From Halobiforma lacisalsi AJ5 (GTDB lineage: Archaea; Halobacteriota; Halobacteria; Halobacteriales; Natrialbaceae), in NCBI RefSeq assembly GCF_000226975.2, contig NZ_CP019285.1:3782001-3846000 (forward strand): a stretch of 64,000 nt of DNA, read 5' to 3'. The notes under the pieces were generated by a model. The model was given only the letters and a program-made list of their open reading frames with translations, did no database searches and had not been told where the DNA came from. Numbering within the stretch: position 1 is the first letter of the stretch; each line of letters starts with the position of its first letter. A program made the translations under genes and the position numbers. Of the stretch, positions 16,488-25,639 are shown piece after piece.

Positions 16488-16587
16488 CGGTGGTAGCTGC
16501 ACCGCGCTAGGTCTTAGTACCGCCGCCCAGCCGACGCCCGCCGTCGCTCGTGCGGGAGAAACGGGAGCGGTCGCGAGGGCGGGACGA

Positions 16588-16851
16588 TCACTCGGGAACG
16601 ATCCAGGCCAGCGTCGCCCCGCGTTCTACCTCGTCGTCCTCCTCGAGGACGATTTCGGCGAGTTCGCCCGCGACGGGCGCGGGCACGTCGACGCTGACTT
16701 TCTCGACCTGGTACTCGCAGATCGTCTCGCCCTCCGTGACGTGGCTCCCCTCGCGGGCGAACCAGTTGACGACGACGCCCTCGTCCTCCTCGGCGTCGTC
16801 CGGCCAGACGGCGTCCGTATCGACGGCGACGCGGTCCTCGCCCGCGCTCAT
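16588..16851 (-). CDS. Stand-alone lipoyl-domain protein
   Basis: The 87-residue protein is a single lipoyl domain with the lipoylation lysine at residue 51 in YQVEKVSVDVPAP, followed by the second half with EIVLEEDDEVERGATLAWI. In 2-oxoacid dehydrogenase complexes such a domain is usually the N-terminus of E2; here the gene stops after it, with no catalytic acyltransferase or E1/E3-binding domain. Its ATG overlaps the stop of the E1 beta gene (ATGA), so it is translationally coupled. It should carry the acyl group produced by E1, but its acceptor enzyme is not in this window. Confidence 0.88.
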   Translation of the reverse strand: MSAGEDRVAVDTDAVWPDDAEEDEGVVVNWFAREGSHVTEGETICEYQVEKVSVDVPAPVAGELAEIVLEEDDEVERGATLAWIVPE

Positions 16852-17933
16852 TCTGCCCCCGATTCGGTCGACCGAACGCTCCTGACCGCCGCCGCGACGT
16901 CCTCGGCGCCCGGGATCACCTCGTTCTCCATCGGCCTGGAGTACGGCAGCGGCACGTCCGGCACCGCGACCCGCTCGACGCCCTCGAGGTCGGCCAGCCG
17001 GTCCTCCGCGACGGAGGCGATGATCTCGCCGGTGACGCCGTAGGAGCGGTAGTCCTCGTCGACGACCACGAGGTGACCGGTCTTCGCTACCGACTCGCGG
17101 ACGGTCTCCGTGTCCAGCGGCACCAGCGTCCGCAGGTCGATCACCTCGGCGTCGATCCCGTCGTCGGCGAGCTCCGCCGCGGCCTCGAGCGCGCGGTGGA
17201 CGTGCAGGCCGAGCGTGACGACCGTGACGTCCTCGCCCTCGCGTTTCACATCGGCGCTGCCGAAAGGGATCGTGTACGCCTCCTCCGGCACGGGCGTCTT
17301 CGGCCCGTCGGGAGCGGGCATCCAGCCGATCCCCATCAGTCGCTTGTGGAACATGTAGACGACCGGGTCGTCGTCCCGGATGGCGTTGTGCATCAGCCCC
17401 TTCGCGTCGTACGCCGTCGAGGGGACCACGACCTTCATCCCCGGCAGGTGGGCGAAGGTGCCGTACAGCGTCTGGGAGTGCTGGGCGGCGTCGTTGTAGG
17501 TCCCACCGACGGCGGTGGTCAACACCATCGGAACCGACACGCTCGCCCCGCTCATGTACGTGTTCTTCGCCATCTGGTTGTAGATCTGGTCCATACAGAC
17601 GCCGAAGAAGTCGACGAACATCAGCTCCGCAATCGGGCGCATCCCCTCCTGTGCGGCCCCGACGGCGGCCCCGATGTAGGCCGTCTCGCTGATCGGCACG
17701 TCCATGATCCGGTCGTGGCCGAACTCCTCGAGCAGCCCCTCGGTGCTGTCGAAGATGCCGCCGTAGTCGGCGACGTCCTCGCCCATGTAGAAGACCTCCT
17801 CGTCCTCGCGCATCTCGTGGGCGATCGCCTCGACCATCGCGCGGCTCATCGTCAGGTCGCGCTCGACGACCTGTGGTTCGGCGTCGCCTGCGGTCTCGGC
17901 TTCGGGCTCTTGTTCGGGTTCGGATTCCGCCAT
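16848..17933 (-). CDS. 2-oxoacid/acetoin dehydrogenase E1 component, beta subunit
   Basis: The 361-residue protein follows the transketolase-like E1 beta fold: an N-terminal SRAMVEAIAHEMREDEEVFYMGED region, then DYGG-x-F, the conserved ISETAYIGAAVGAA, and a C-terminal transketolase domain with TLVPLD and VVVDEDYRSYGV. A 25-residue Glu-rich N-terminal tail precedes the fold. With E1 alpha it forms the thiamine-diphosphate enzyme that decarboxylates a 2-oxoacid or cleaves acetoin. Its start overlaps the E1 alpha stop (ATGA). The substrate cannot be set by sequence alone; similarity to AcoB-like proteins suggests acetoin or a branched 2-oxoacid. Confidence 0.9.
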   Translation of the reverse strand: MAESEPEQEPEAETAGDAEPQVVERDLTMSRAMVEAIAHEMREDEEVFYMGEDVADYGGIFDSTEGLLEEFGHDRIMDVPISETAYIGAAVGAAQEGMRPIAELMFVDFFGVCMDQIYNQMAKNTYMSGASVSVPMVLTTAVGGTYNDAAQHSQTLYGTFAHLPGMKVVVPSTAYDAKGLMHNAIRDDDPVVYMFHKRLMGIGWMPAPDGPKTPVPEEAYTIPFGSADVKREGEDVTVVTLGLHVHRALEAAAELADDGIDAEVIDLRTLVPLDTETVRESVAKTGHLVVVDEDYRSYGVTGEIIASVAEDRLADLEGVERVAVPDVPLPYSRPMENEVIPGAEDVAAAVRSVRSTESGAE

Positions 17934-19000
17934 CAGTCATCACCCCCGCTTTCCACACCCGCTCTCGCGTCCGTCCCCAGGTCGTACGCGGGTTCCTCGT
18001 CGGTCACGCCCGACGGCGGGTTCGCGAACACGTCCTCGTAGGCGTCCTCGGGCGACGGTTCGGGCTGGTCCTTGGCCCACTCGATCGCCTCGTCGACCCG
18101 CTCGTGGGCGTCCTCCCGGATCGACTCGAGAGTCTCGTCCTCGACGCCGCGTCGGCGCAGTTCCGCCGCCAGCCGCTCGATCGAGTCGCGGTCGGCCGCC
18201 GCCTCCTGGTCGGCCTCGGGGCGGTAGGTCTGGGGATCCCCCATGAAGTGACCCATCCGCCGGTGGACCTGTACCTCGAGCAGCGACGGCCCGTTGCGGT
18301 CTCGAGCGCGGCCGATGGCCTCCTTCGCGGCCTCGGAGACGGCGACGGCGTCGTCGCTGTCGACGCGGGTGCCGGGCATGTCGAACCCCTCGGCCCGCCG
18401 GGAGCCGTCCGCGACGTCCGAGACGCGCTCTTTGGGCATGCTGATCGCCCAGTCGTTGTCCTCGATCACGAAGACCACCGGGAGTTCGCGGACCGCCGCG
18501 AGGTTCAGCGACTCGAAGAAGCCGCCCTGGCTGATCGCGCCCTCCCCGAGGAAGGCGACGGCGACGCTGTCCTCGTTTCGCTTGCTCGCGGCGAGTCCGG
18601 CCCCGACCGCGGGCGGACACCCCTCGGCGATGATCCCGCTGCAGGCAAAGCCCGCGTCGGGATCGAACAGGTGCATGTGCCCGCCCTTGCCGCCACAGAG
18701 GCCGGTCTCGCGGCCGAATATCTCCGCGGTCATGCGCTTCAGGTCGACCCCCTTCGCGATGGCGACGTGGTGTGGCCGGTGGGGCGCGGTCACCGTGTCG
18801 TCGTCCCGTAGGTGCCGGCAGACCCCCGCGGCCGCGGCTTCCTGGCCGGCGGCCAGGTGCAGCTCCCCCGGGATCGGGCCGGCCGAGATGTCGAAAGCCG
18901 GCTGTTTCCCCTCCAGGTACTCCTCCTGGAGTCGTTCCTCGTAGTATCGGGCCGTGACCATGTCCTCGAACATGGCTTGTAGTTCGGTAACTCCTCCCAT
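17933..19000 (-). CDS. 2-oxoacid/acetoin dehydrogenase E1 component, alpha subunit
   Basis: This 355-residue protein shows the E1 alpha pattern: YYEERLQEEYLEGK near the start, the GGKGGHMHLFD motif, and a thiamine-diphosphate site beginning LGEGAISQGGFFESLN and ending IEDNDWAIS, followed by the phosphorylation-loop region RMGHFMGDPQTYR. It is first in the E1alpha-E1beta-lipoyl operon, each pair overlapping by four or three bases. The short N-terminus and GGKGGHMH sequence are closest to AcoA-like (acetoin-type) enzymes. Haloarchaea also use such clusters for other 2-oxoacids, so the substrate stays open. Confidence 0.9.
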   Translation of the reverse strand: MGGVTELQAMFEDMVTARYYEERLQEEYLEGKQPAFDISAGPIPGELHLAAGQEAAAAGVCRHLRDDDTVTAPHRPHHVAIAKGVDLKRMTAEIFGRETGLCGGKGGHMHLFDPDAGFACSGIIAEGCPPAVGAGLAASKRNEDSVAVAFLGEGAISQGGFFESLNLAAVRELPVVFVIEDNDWAISMPKERVSDVADGSRRAEGFDMPGTRVDSDDAVAVSEAAKEAIGRARDRNGPSLLEVQVHRRMGHFMGDPQTYRPEADQEAAADRDSIERLAAELRRRGVEDETLESIREDAHERVDEAIEWAKDQPEPSPEDAYEDVFANPPSGVTDEEPAYDLGTDARAGVESGGDD

Positions 19001-19105
19001 GGATACCCGAGCGGGGGTTCCACACGAGGGTAGTTATAGGTATCTCGCGGGGCCCGACGCCCGCCTCCGAGGAACGCTTTTGTGCCGGCCGTCGCTTGTC
19101 CCCGT

Positions 19106-19825
19106 ATGAGCGAGTCGGAGCCGGAGTCGGGCACGGACCGCGGCGCCGACGGACCAGGCGACCGCGAGGGCGAGTCCCGCGGAGAGTACGCGCTCGAGGA
19201 GGACGACCGGGACGCCGTCGACGTCGACGACGTCCTCGAGCGCCTGGACGAACTCGAGCGGTCGGTCTCGAGCCCCTCCGAGCGGGCCGACGTCCGCAGC
19301 GTCCGGCGGATGCTCGAGCGGGTCCCGGGTGGTCGGTCGGTCAGCAACGGCATCCAGCGGTACACGACCCGGGACGTCGCCGAGGGGTTCGTCGGCGGCG
19401 TCCTGCTGTCGCTACCGATGGTCGTGGAGGACGGCGTCTTCGAGATCGCCGCGTGGTTCCTCGAGGCGACCGTCGCCGGGATCCCGGTCGCGCTGGTCGC
19501 GAACGTGACGTTCATCGTCCTCCTGACCCACGGGTTACTCTACTGGACCGATTTCCGGGACGTTGAGGTATCGAGACCCCTGTTCGGGATCGTCCCGCGG
19601 CGATTGCTCGGCGTCCTGTCCGTGTCGTTTCTCACCGCCGTGTTCCTGCTGGTGCTGTGGGGCCGACACGCGGCGGGCGACCCGACGCCCCTCGAGTTCT
19701 TCGCACGGGCGACGATCGTCTGGGCCGCGGCCGCGGTCGGCGCGTCGCTGGGGGACATCCTTCCCGGAGAAAGCGAGGGAACCGAGGTCGCGCTCGAGTC
19801 CGTCGGAATGGGGGAGGACGACTGA
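19106..19825 (+). CDS. DUF2391 family membrane protein
   Basis: The 239-residue protein has an acidic cytoplasmic N-terminus of about 90 residues with a short coiled-coil-like segment (VLERLDELERSV), then about four to five hydrophobic helices beginning RDVAEGFVGGVLLSLPMVVE. This matches my memory of the DUF2391/TIGR02587 family of putative integral membrane proteins, whose function is unknown. ATG 19106 is preferred over an upstream start at 19082, whose residues overlap probable promoter DNA. It is divergent from the E1 alpha gene, with 105 bases between. Confidence 0.75.
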   Translation: MSESEPESGTDRGADGPGDREGESRGEYALEEDDRDAVDVDDVLERLDELERSVSSPSERADVRSVRRMLERVPGGRSVSNGIQRYTTRDVAEGFVGGVLLSLPMVVEDGVFEIAAWFLEATVAGIPVALVANVTFIVLLTHGLLYWTDFRDVEVSRPLFGIVPRRLLGVLSVSFLTAVFLLVLWGRHAAGDPTPLEFFARATIVWAAAAVGASLGDILPGESEGTEVALESVGMGEDD

Positions 19826-19860
19826 GCGAAAGAGAGCGAACCGACGCGCGCTTGCAGTTC

Positions 19861-20583
19861 TTATTCGTCCGGAAGCGGGGAGATCGTGACGACGGCTTCG
19901 CCATCGATGACCGTCCGGTCGTGGTTCTCATCGCCGTCGTCGTTGCCGTCGCCGTCGTCGCTGCCGTCGCCGTCGTCGGCAACCGACGAAACCGTCGTTC
20001 GCACCCGATACCGATCGTCACCCAGGTCCTCGAGGAGTTCACACTCCGCGGTGACCGCGTCGCCGATTTCGACCGGCGCGAGGAACTCGAGATCCTGAGA
20101 CAGGTAGACCGTCGTCCCCGGGAACCGGGCCAGCGCGGCGCTGATCGTCCCGGCGACGAGCGTGCCGTGTGCGATGCGACCGTCGAACATCGTCCCTTCG
20201 GCGAACCCGTCCTCGAGGTGGAGGCGATTGGTGTCGCCGGAGGCGGTCGCGAACGCCGAGACGTCGGGCTCGGAGATCCGTTTGGTGAACCGTACGTACT
20301 CGCCGACGCCGAGTTCGTCGTGTTCCTCGACGGAGCGTTCGGTCAGCCACGCCTCGTCGCCGAAGGAGAGTTCGGCCAGCGGCGACTCGACGGTCGTCGA
20401 GTTCACGCAGTCGCGGTCGGCGTCGCTCGTCTCCGACGCCGTCGGCGGCTGGACACCCATCGATGCGAGGAGCGCGTTGTTCGCCTCGAGATAGCTGTTG
20501 AACACGTGTTTCGAGATGCTGGACCACTGCTCGCGTACCGGTGTAACGGTTGACGTCTCGGAGTCCGGACTGTGAGTGCTCAT
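19861..20583 (-). CDS. MaoC-like (R)-specific enoyl-CoA hydratase
   Basis: The MaoC hot-dog domain covers about residues 75-240 with the hydratase motif ASGDTNRLHLED (Asp117, Asn119, His122) and then AHGTLVAG. An N-terminal region of about 45 residues (EQWSSISKHVFNSYLEANNALLASMG) resembles a segment seen in polyhydroxyalkanoate-linked haloarchaeal MaoC proteins, so a PhaJ-like role in supplying (R)-3-hydroxyacyl-CoA is possible. Near the C-terminus (about residues 201-222) lies an Asp/Gly repeat insert that interrupts the last strands and comes from an 18-bp DNA repeat. No PHA synthase gene is in this window. Confidence 0.85.
   Translation of the reverse strand: MSTHSPDSETSTVTPVREQWSSISKHVFNSYLEANNALLASMGVQPPTASETSDADRDCVNSTTVESPLAELSFGDEAWLTERSVEEHDELGVGEYVRFTKRISEPDVSAFATASGDTNRLHLEDGFAEGTMFDGRIAHGTLVAGTISAALARFPGTTVYLSQDLEFLAPVEIGDAVTAECELLEDLGDDRYRVRTTVSSVADDGDGSDDGDGNDDGDENHDRTVIDGEAVVTISPLPDE
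19933..19980. repeat. 18-bp tandem repeat inside MaoC gene
   Basis: Two full copies and a partial third copy of an 18-base unit beginning GCCGTCGTCG (19933-19950, 19951-19968, 19969-19980) encode the DDGDG-type insert of the MaoC protein. The copies differ by one base, which suggests recent slippage expansion in frame. Confidence 0.7.
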
Positions 20584-20740
20584 GGTGAATACGTCGCCGG
20601 CTCGCTCGAGAGCGGTGCCAGCGAAGCGACGACGACTAGTTTGCGATCGCGTCCCTTGGCGTCGTTGCCAAATCGTATTGTCACTGCGATCGTGACCGTT
20701 CACGTTTCGAACTGGTCGAACGCGAACGGGGGGCCGCCAG

Positions 20741-21592
20741 CTAGAGCGCCGCGATCCCACCCAGGAATTTGGTACTCACGTCGTTGAACGCCCGCGGCCG
20801 GTCCTGGTTGACCAGGTGGCCCGACCGGTCCAGCGTGAGGTGCCGGCCGTCGTCGACCGTCGCCGCGATACGCTCACCCTGGCGAACGACCGGTGGGGCC
20901 TCCTGTTCGCCGTGGACGACGAGCGTCGGCGTCGAGACGCCCGACAGCGACGGGGGATCGTACCGGAAGAGGGCGTCGAAGACCTTCCGGAACTCCGCGT
21001 TCGAGACCTCGCCGACGGCCTCCATGGCCGACGACTGGGTTGCCGGGTCGACGGAGAGCCACCGCTGCCCCGTCGTCGCGCGGATCGAGTACAGCAACGA
21101 TCGGAAGGTCGCCCGCGGGCCGGCCATCGACAGCGAGGTGGATACCGCCGGCAGCGGCGAGGCGAACCCCTTGATGCCGGTCGGCAGGTCGACCGGCGGC
21201 ATCGAACGCAGTGCGCCCGCGAGGATCGCGCCGGCCGCCCGGTCCGGGTTGCGGTGGAGGTACTCCTGGACGACCATCGATCCCAGGGAAAGACCACAGA
21301 GGATCGGCTCGGGGGCCTCAGCGTCAGCGTCCGCCTCTAGCTGACCGAGCAACGCCTCGAGGTCGTCGGCGAAGAGTTCGATCGAGTACCGATCGCGGTC
21401 GGTCGAGCCCGTGTTGCCGTGGCCGCGAAGGTCCATCGTGACGACGCGGTAGTCGTCGGCGAAGTGCTCGACCTGTGGCTTCCAGGAGCGGCCGTTCATC
21501 CAGCCGCCGTGGACGAACACGAGCGGCCTGCCGTCGCCGCGGACGTCGTACCAGAGGGAGCCGGAGCCGTCGTCGAACGGGAACGTTGCCAT
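20741..21592 (-). CDS. Alpha/beta hydrolase
   Basis: The 283-residue protein has the alpha/beta-hydrolase layout: an oxyanion motif VFVHGGWMNG, the nucleophile elbow GLSLGS with Ser102, an acidic residue after the strand TLVVHGEQE, and the catalytic His in RSGHLVN near the end. The cap region sits between about residues 120 and 200. The substrate is unknown; the sequence is of the general esterase/haloperoxidase-like type. ATG 21592 is preferred over a GTG at 21598. It lies 157 bases upstream of the MaoC gene on the same strand, so the two may or may not share a transcript. Confidence 0.88.
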   Translation of the reverse strand: MATFPFDDGSGSLWYDVRGDGRPLVFVHGGWMNGRSWKPQVEHFADDYRVVTMDLRGHGNTGSTDRDRYSIELFADDLEALLGQLEADADAEAPEPILCGLSLGSMVVQEYLHRNPDRAAGAILAGALRSMPPVDLPTGIKGFASPLPAVSTSLSMAGPRATFRSLLYSIRATTGQRWLSVDPATQSSAMEAVGEVSNAEFRKVFDALFRYDPPSLSGVSTPTLVVHGEQEAPPVVRQGERIAATVDDGRHLTLDRSGHLVNQDRPRAFNDVSTKFLGGIAAL

Positions 21593-21636
21593 CGACACCG
21601 ACTGTGTGCCGAGCGCATATATACTGTCTGCCGGAC

Positions 21637-23268
21637 CTAGCGCGAGTCGTCGTCACCGCCGCCCTCGAGCCACCGGTCCCAGAACGGTTCGAACTCGGAG
21701 TCGTCCTCGGCGATCCGGCTCCACTCCGCGAGGCCGCGCTCCTCGCGGCTCCCGGGGATCGTGTTGTCGAGCACGAGCGCCGCCAGGCCGCCGACGGCCA
21801 TTCCCGTCGACCCGACGATGAAGACGGTGTCGACGACGGCGAGCGCCGCGGCCTCGAGCCAGGCCGCGACGACCGTACCGGCGACGGGGCCCGCCTCGAG
21901 CAGCGGGGCGAGCGTCGCCTGTGGGTCGATGGCGGCGCGGAACGCGAGCGTGCTCTCGAAGTTCGCCATGTACTCCGGGATCGCCAGCCCGACGAAGAGG
22001 GCGAAGCCGACGACGAAGACGTTTCTCGAGGAGTCGAGGTCGACGTGTCGCAGGTTCGAGACGCCGACGGCGACGATCTGGGCGAACATCGCGACGAAGA
22101 GCCCGCCGATGATCGGGTCCGGGATCGTCGCGATGAGCTGGCCGAAGTAGCCGACGAAGCCGGCGATCAGCATGACGACAGCGCCGATCTGGACGACGTA
22201 CCGCGAGGCGACGCCGGTGAGCCCGATCGCGCCGATGTTCTCGGAGTAGGAGGTCGACCCGCCGGTCCCCATCAGGCCGGAGAACACGTTCATCAGGCCC
22301 TCCATCCCGATCCCGTGGTTGATCCGCTTCTCGCTCGGCGCGGCCGACCCTGTCAGGTTCGCGACCGCGTAGTAGTCGCCGATGCTCTCGACCATCGAGG
22401 CGAGTACGCCCGCGAACATGCCGACGACGAACGGGGTCGTCACCTGCGGGGTCCCCCACTGGAGCGGGTGGATGGGCAACAGCAGCGACGCGTCGGTCAC
22501 GTCGCCGAGCGGCACGTGTCCCGGGTGACCGGCGCTCAGGACGCCGAGCCAGGACAGCGTCGCGGCGACAATCCAGGCGATGCCGATCGCGAGCAAGACC
22601 GGATACAGTCTGAACGCCCGGTGCTGGAACTCGAGGTACTGGGAGAAAAGCAGGATGAGCCCGAGGGTGAGCCCGAGCAGCCACCAGCTCTGGTCCGGGC
22701 CGGTCACCTGCGGCGCGTCGAACAGCGCCAGACCGATCAGCGCGATGGTCGGCGCGATGACGACCGGCGAGAGGTACCGTCTGAGCTTGCCCACCAGCCC
22801 CAGATAGCCCATCGCGACCTGGACGAGCGCGGCGACGACGATCGCCCCCTGTAACTGGAGCAGGGCCGCTTGCCAGGCCGGTTGCCCCTCGAGACCCCCG
22901 AGGTCGCCGGCCGTGACGACCGCGACGATGGCGAGGGCCGGTGCGAGCATCGAGAACGGCGCGCCCTGGACGATCGGGTACCGGTTCCCGAACGTCGTCT
23001 GGGCGAGCGTCGCGATCCCCGAGACGACGAAGAACGTGCCGATGAACTGGGCGCGGATCCCGTCGGGCATGCCCATCGCCTCAGCCAGGATCAGCGGGAC
23101 CGCGATGTTGGCCCCGACCATCGTCAGGTAGTGCTGGATCCCGAGCACCGCCGATTCGCCGAGGGGCGGTTCGTCCTCGATTCCGTACGCGATCTCGTCC
23201 GTGGTTCCGGTAGCCTTCTCCCCCTCTTCCGCTTCCGCTTCAACTGCCGCTGGATCGTCCTCCTTCAT
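21637..23268 (-). CDS. NCS2 family uracil-xanthine permease
   Basis: The 543-residue protein has about fourteen hydrophobic segments with the nucleobase-ascorbate transporter pattern: QHYLTMVGANIAVPLIL in helix 1, VQGAPFSMLAP in the half-helix region, the substrate-site helix with MVESIGDYYAVA, and GLMGTGGSTSYSENIGAIGLTGVASR (shortened here as NCS2 signature G-x-S-T-S-x-x-x-N-I). NCS2 carriers bring uracil, xanthine or related bases into the cell with a cation. The acidic N-tail (about 30 residues) and C-tail are cytoplasmic. No pyrimidine or purine genes flank it, so specificity is open. Confidence 0.9.
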   Translation of the reverse strand: MKEDDPAAVEAEAEEGEKATGTTDEIAYGIEDEPPLGESAVLGIQHYLTMVGANIAVPLILAEAMGMPDGIRAQFIGTFFVVSGIATLAQTTFGNRYPIVQGAPFSMLAPALAIVAVVTAGDLGGLEGQPAWQAALLQLQGAIVVAALVQVAMGYLGLVGKLRRYLSPVVIAPTIALIGLALFDAPQVTGPDQSWWLLGLTLGLILLFSQYLEFQHRAFRLYPVLLAIGIAWIVAATLSWLGVLSAGHPGHVPLGDVTDASLLLPIHPLQWGTPQVTTPFVVGMFAGVLASMVESIGDYYAVANLTGSAAPSEKRINHGIGMEGLMNVFSGLMGTGGSTSYSENIGAIGLTGVASRYVVQIGAVVMLIAGFVGYFGQLIATIPDPIIGGLFVAMFAQIVAVGVSNLRHVDLDSSRNVFVVGFALFVGLAIPEYMANFESTLAFRAAIDPQATLAPLLEAGPVAGTVVAAWLEAAALAVVDTVFIVGSTGMAVGGLAALVLDNTIPGSREERGLAEWSRIAEDDSEFEPFWDRWLEGGGDDDSR

Positions 23269-23370
23269 GCTCGATGTGATCTCGTCGGAAAAGGGAAGAG
23301 GGGCTTCAAGTGAGTGTTGATACGCAGCCGAACCTCGCCGCCGTCCGTCGATATCGCGTACTCTCTCGCG

Positions 23371-25605
23371 CTAGTCGCTCTCGCTCGCCGCGTTTGCTTC
23401 CGTTCGGATCACCGCGGGCGACAGCGCCGACAGGTCCACCAGCCGACCGCCGGTCTCCTCGGCGATCACGTCCGTCAGATCGGCCCGCCGATCTTCTCCC
23501 CCAGCGTCGACCACGAGCACGCGCGCGCCGCTGTCCGCCAGTCCGCGGGCCGCCCGCCGAGTCGCCGCCGTGGGACTGCCGTCCGCGACGTTCGCCCGGC
23601 CGTCCGTGACGAGGACGACCACCGACGCCTCGGTCTCCGCCCGCTCGAGGACGCGCCGCGAGGTCTCGAGCCCCGCCGGAAGCGGCGTCCGGTCCCCGGT
23701 CGGGAGTTCCTTGAGGTGGCGCGCGGCGAGGGAGACGCTGTCCGTCGGCGGCAGCAGGACCTCGGCGTCGTCGCCCGCGAACGTCACGAACGCGACCCGG
23801 TCCCGCTGGCGGTAGCTGTCCCGCAGCAGTTCGAGGACGACGCCTTTCGCGGCCCGCATCGCCGGCCGCATCGAGGCGCTGGCGTCGACCGCGAAGACGA
23901 TCGTCGCCGCCGCGTCGCCGGCGCGAACCGACCGCCGGAGATCACGTTCGCGGACGCTCGAGTCGCCTCGGGAGGCCGCCGCGCGAACCGACGCCGCCGC
24001 GTCGACGGGGCCGTCACCCGAAGCCGAGGCGCGTTCGGTCCTGACGCGTGCACCCCGATTGTTCGCGCTCGGCGTCGCTGACCCCCTGTCCCCGGCTCCG
24101 GCGGCCGCCGCATCCGGCGAGTCCTCGAGGTCGGCCGACTCGAGGTCGGGAGCCGCGGCGTCCCCGATCTCGGCGCGCCGCTGGCCGGGAACGATGGGGG
24201 TCGCGTTCTCGTTTCCGTCGGTTTCGGGACCGTCCCCGCTCGAGTCGGTCTCCCTGCTCGAGTCCGTCGGGTCACTCGAGCCGGAACGGTCCTCGAGCGT
24301 CGTAGGCGCGGGTTCGCCCTCTCCGCCTCCCTCACCTTTTTCGTTCCCGTTCGGATCGCCGTCGCCGGACCGCCCGGAGCGGTCTGCGGACCCGTCGTCC
24401 GCCTCCGTACCGTCATCGTCGACGCTGCCGGGCGAGTCCGCACCGTCATCACCGTCGCTCCCGTCCCGATCGGCGGTCGACTCGTCCTCGCGGTCGGATC
24501 GCTCCTCGCCGTCGCCGTCGTCCTCCGGGTCGCCCTCCTCGCGGGGCTCGTCGAACCGTTCCTCGAGCAACTCCTCGAGGTCCGGCGGCTCCTCGAACGG
24601 ATCGCTGCGGAGCCGATGCGGGAGCGCGTACCGGGCCGCCTCGCGGACGTCCGACTCGATGACCGTCGTGTGGCCCTCGAGCGCGGCCAGGGTCGTCGCC
24701 GTCCGGGCGATGGCCACGTCGCCGCGGTGGCCGTCGACGCCCGCATCCAGACAGAGGCGCGCGATCTCCTCCTTGAACTCCCTCGGGAGGGAGACCTCGG
24801 GAAGTCGCTCGCGAGCCTCGCGGAGGTCCGTCCGGAGCGTGGCGACATCGTCCGCGAACGCCGTCCCCGTCGACGGCTCGCCGCCGTCTCCGTCGCCCGC
24901 ATCGTCGTCGCTTCCGTCCTCGAGCACGCGATCCATGACCTCGACGCGGTCCGCCACGTCCCGACACCCCTCGACGGCCGCCCGGAGCGCGAACCGGTCA
25001 CGCAACTGTGGGCGGAGGTCGCCCTCCTCGGGGTTCATCGTTCCGATCAGCGTGAACTCGGCCGGATGGGAGACGCTCATGCCGTCGCGTTCGACCGTGT
25101 TGACGCCGGTCGCGGCGGCGTCGAGGAGTACGTCGACCAGGTGGTCCTCGAGCAGGTTCACCTCGTCGACGTAGAGGATCCCCCGATGGGCGCGGGCCAG
25201 CAGGCCGGGATCGAAGTCGGCCTCGCCGGCGAGCGCGTCCTCGACCGAGAGGGTGCCGACGACCCGATCACGCGTCGCGCCGAGCGGGAGCGTCACGAGC
25301 GGGACCGGCCGGGTTTCGACCGGGAGTTCGTCCGGGTCCCGGTCTCGACAGTCGGCACACTGGAGGGCGGGGTCCTCGGGGTCACAGCCGTAGGGACAGT
25401 CCGCGACGGCACGCTGGTCGGGGAGCAAGTCTGCGAGTCCGCGGACCGCCGTGGACTTCGCGGTCCCCTTCTCGCCGGCGATCAACGCTCCGTCCAGGTC
25501 GTCGTTGACCGCGACGGCGAGCAACACTCGCTTGAGCTCCCGCTGGCCGACGATCGCCGGAAAGGGGAGCGACGATAGCTTTTTGTCCCCGGCGTTTGCA
25601 ACCAT
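23371..25605 (-). CDS. ChlD/BchD-like AAA+ and VWA chelatase subunit
   Basis: The 744-residue protein joins an N-terminal AAA+ domain (Walker A GEKGTAKS at 44-51, Walker B ILYVDEVN at 143-150, with the four-cysteine insert between residues 70 and 86 typical of ChlI/BchI), a long acidic Ser/Asp-rich linker (about 345-500), and a C-terminal VWA domain with the MIDAS start DASAS at about 574. Such proteins supply ATP-driven remodelling to a large chelatase subunit. It is divergent from cobN by 34 bases, so it is probably the partner of CobN in cobalt insertion, replacing separate CobS and CobT. Confidence 0.9.
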   Translation of the reverse strand: MVANAGDKKLSSLPFPAIVGQRELKRVLLAVAVNDDLDGALIAGEKGTAKSTAVRGLADLLPDQRAVADCPYGCDPEDPALQCADCRDRDPDELPVETRPVPLVTLPLGATRDRVVGTLSVEDALAGEADFDPGLLARAHRGILYVDEVNLLEDHLVDVLLDAAATGVNTVERDGMSVSHPAEFTLIGTMNPEEGDLRPQLRDRFALRAAVEGCRDVADRVEVMDRVLEDGSDDDAGDGDGGEPSTGTAFADDVATLRTDLREARERLPEVSLPREFKEEIARLCLDAGVDGHRGDVAIARTATTLAALEGHTTVIESDVREAARYALPHRLRSDPFEEPPDLEELLEERFDEPREEGDPEDDGDGEERSDREDESTADRDGSDGDDGADSPGSVDDDGTEADDGSADRSGRSGDGDPNGNEKGEGGGEGEPAPTTLEDRSGSSDPTDSSRETDSSGDGPETDGNENATPIVPGQRRAEIGDAAAPDLESADLEDSPDAAAAGAGDRGSATPSANNRGARVRTERASASGDGPVDAAASVRAAASRGDSSVRERDLRRSVRAGDAAATIVFAVDASASMRPAMRAAKGVVLELLRDSYRQRDRVAFVTFAGDDAEVLLPPTDSVSLAARHLKELPTGDRTPLPAGLETSRRVLERAETEASVVVLVTDGRANVADGSPTAATRRAARGLADSGARVLVVDAGGEDRRADLTDVIAEETGGRLVDLSALSPAVIRTEANAASESD

Positions 25606-25639
25606 GGTTGAGCTAATACAATAGAGGTTTAAAAACTCG
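25606..25639. promoter_or_regulatory. Compact divergent promoter between chlD-like gene and cobN
   Basis: Only 34 bases separate the two start codons. The stretch contains TAATACAATA and TTTAAAAA, which can serve as AT-rich core elements, but at least one TATA box must overlap or abut the opposite gene's start. Binding for one gene would therefore likely compete with the other, ensuring linked control. This is inference from spacing. Confidence 0.5.
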
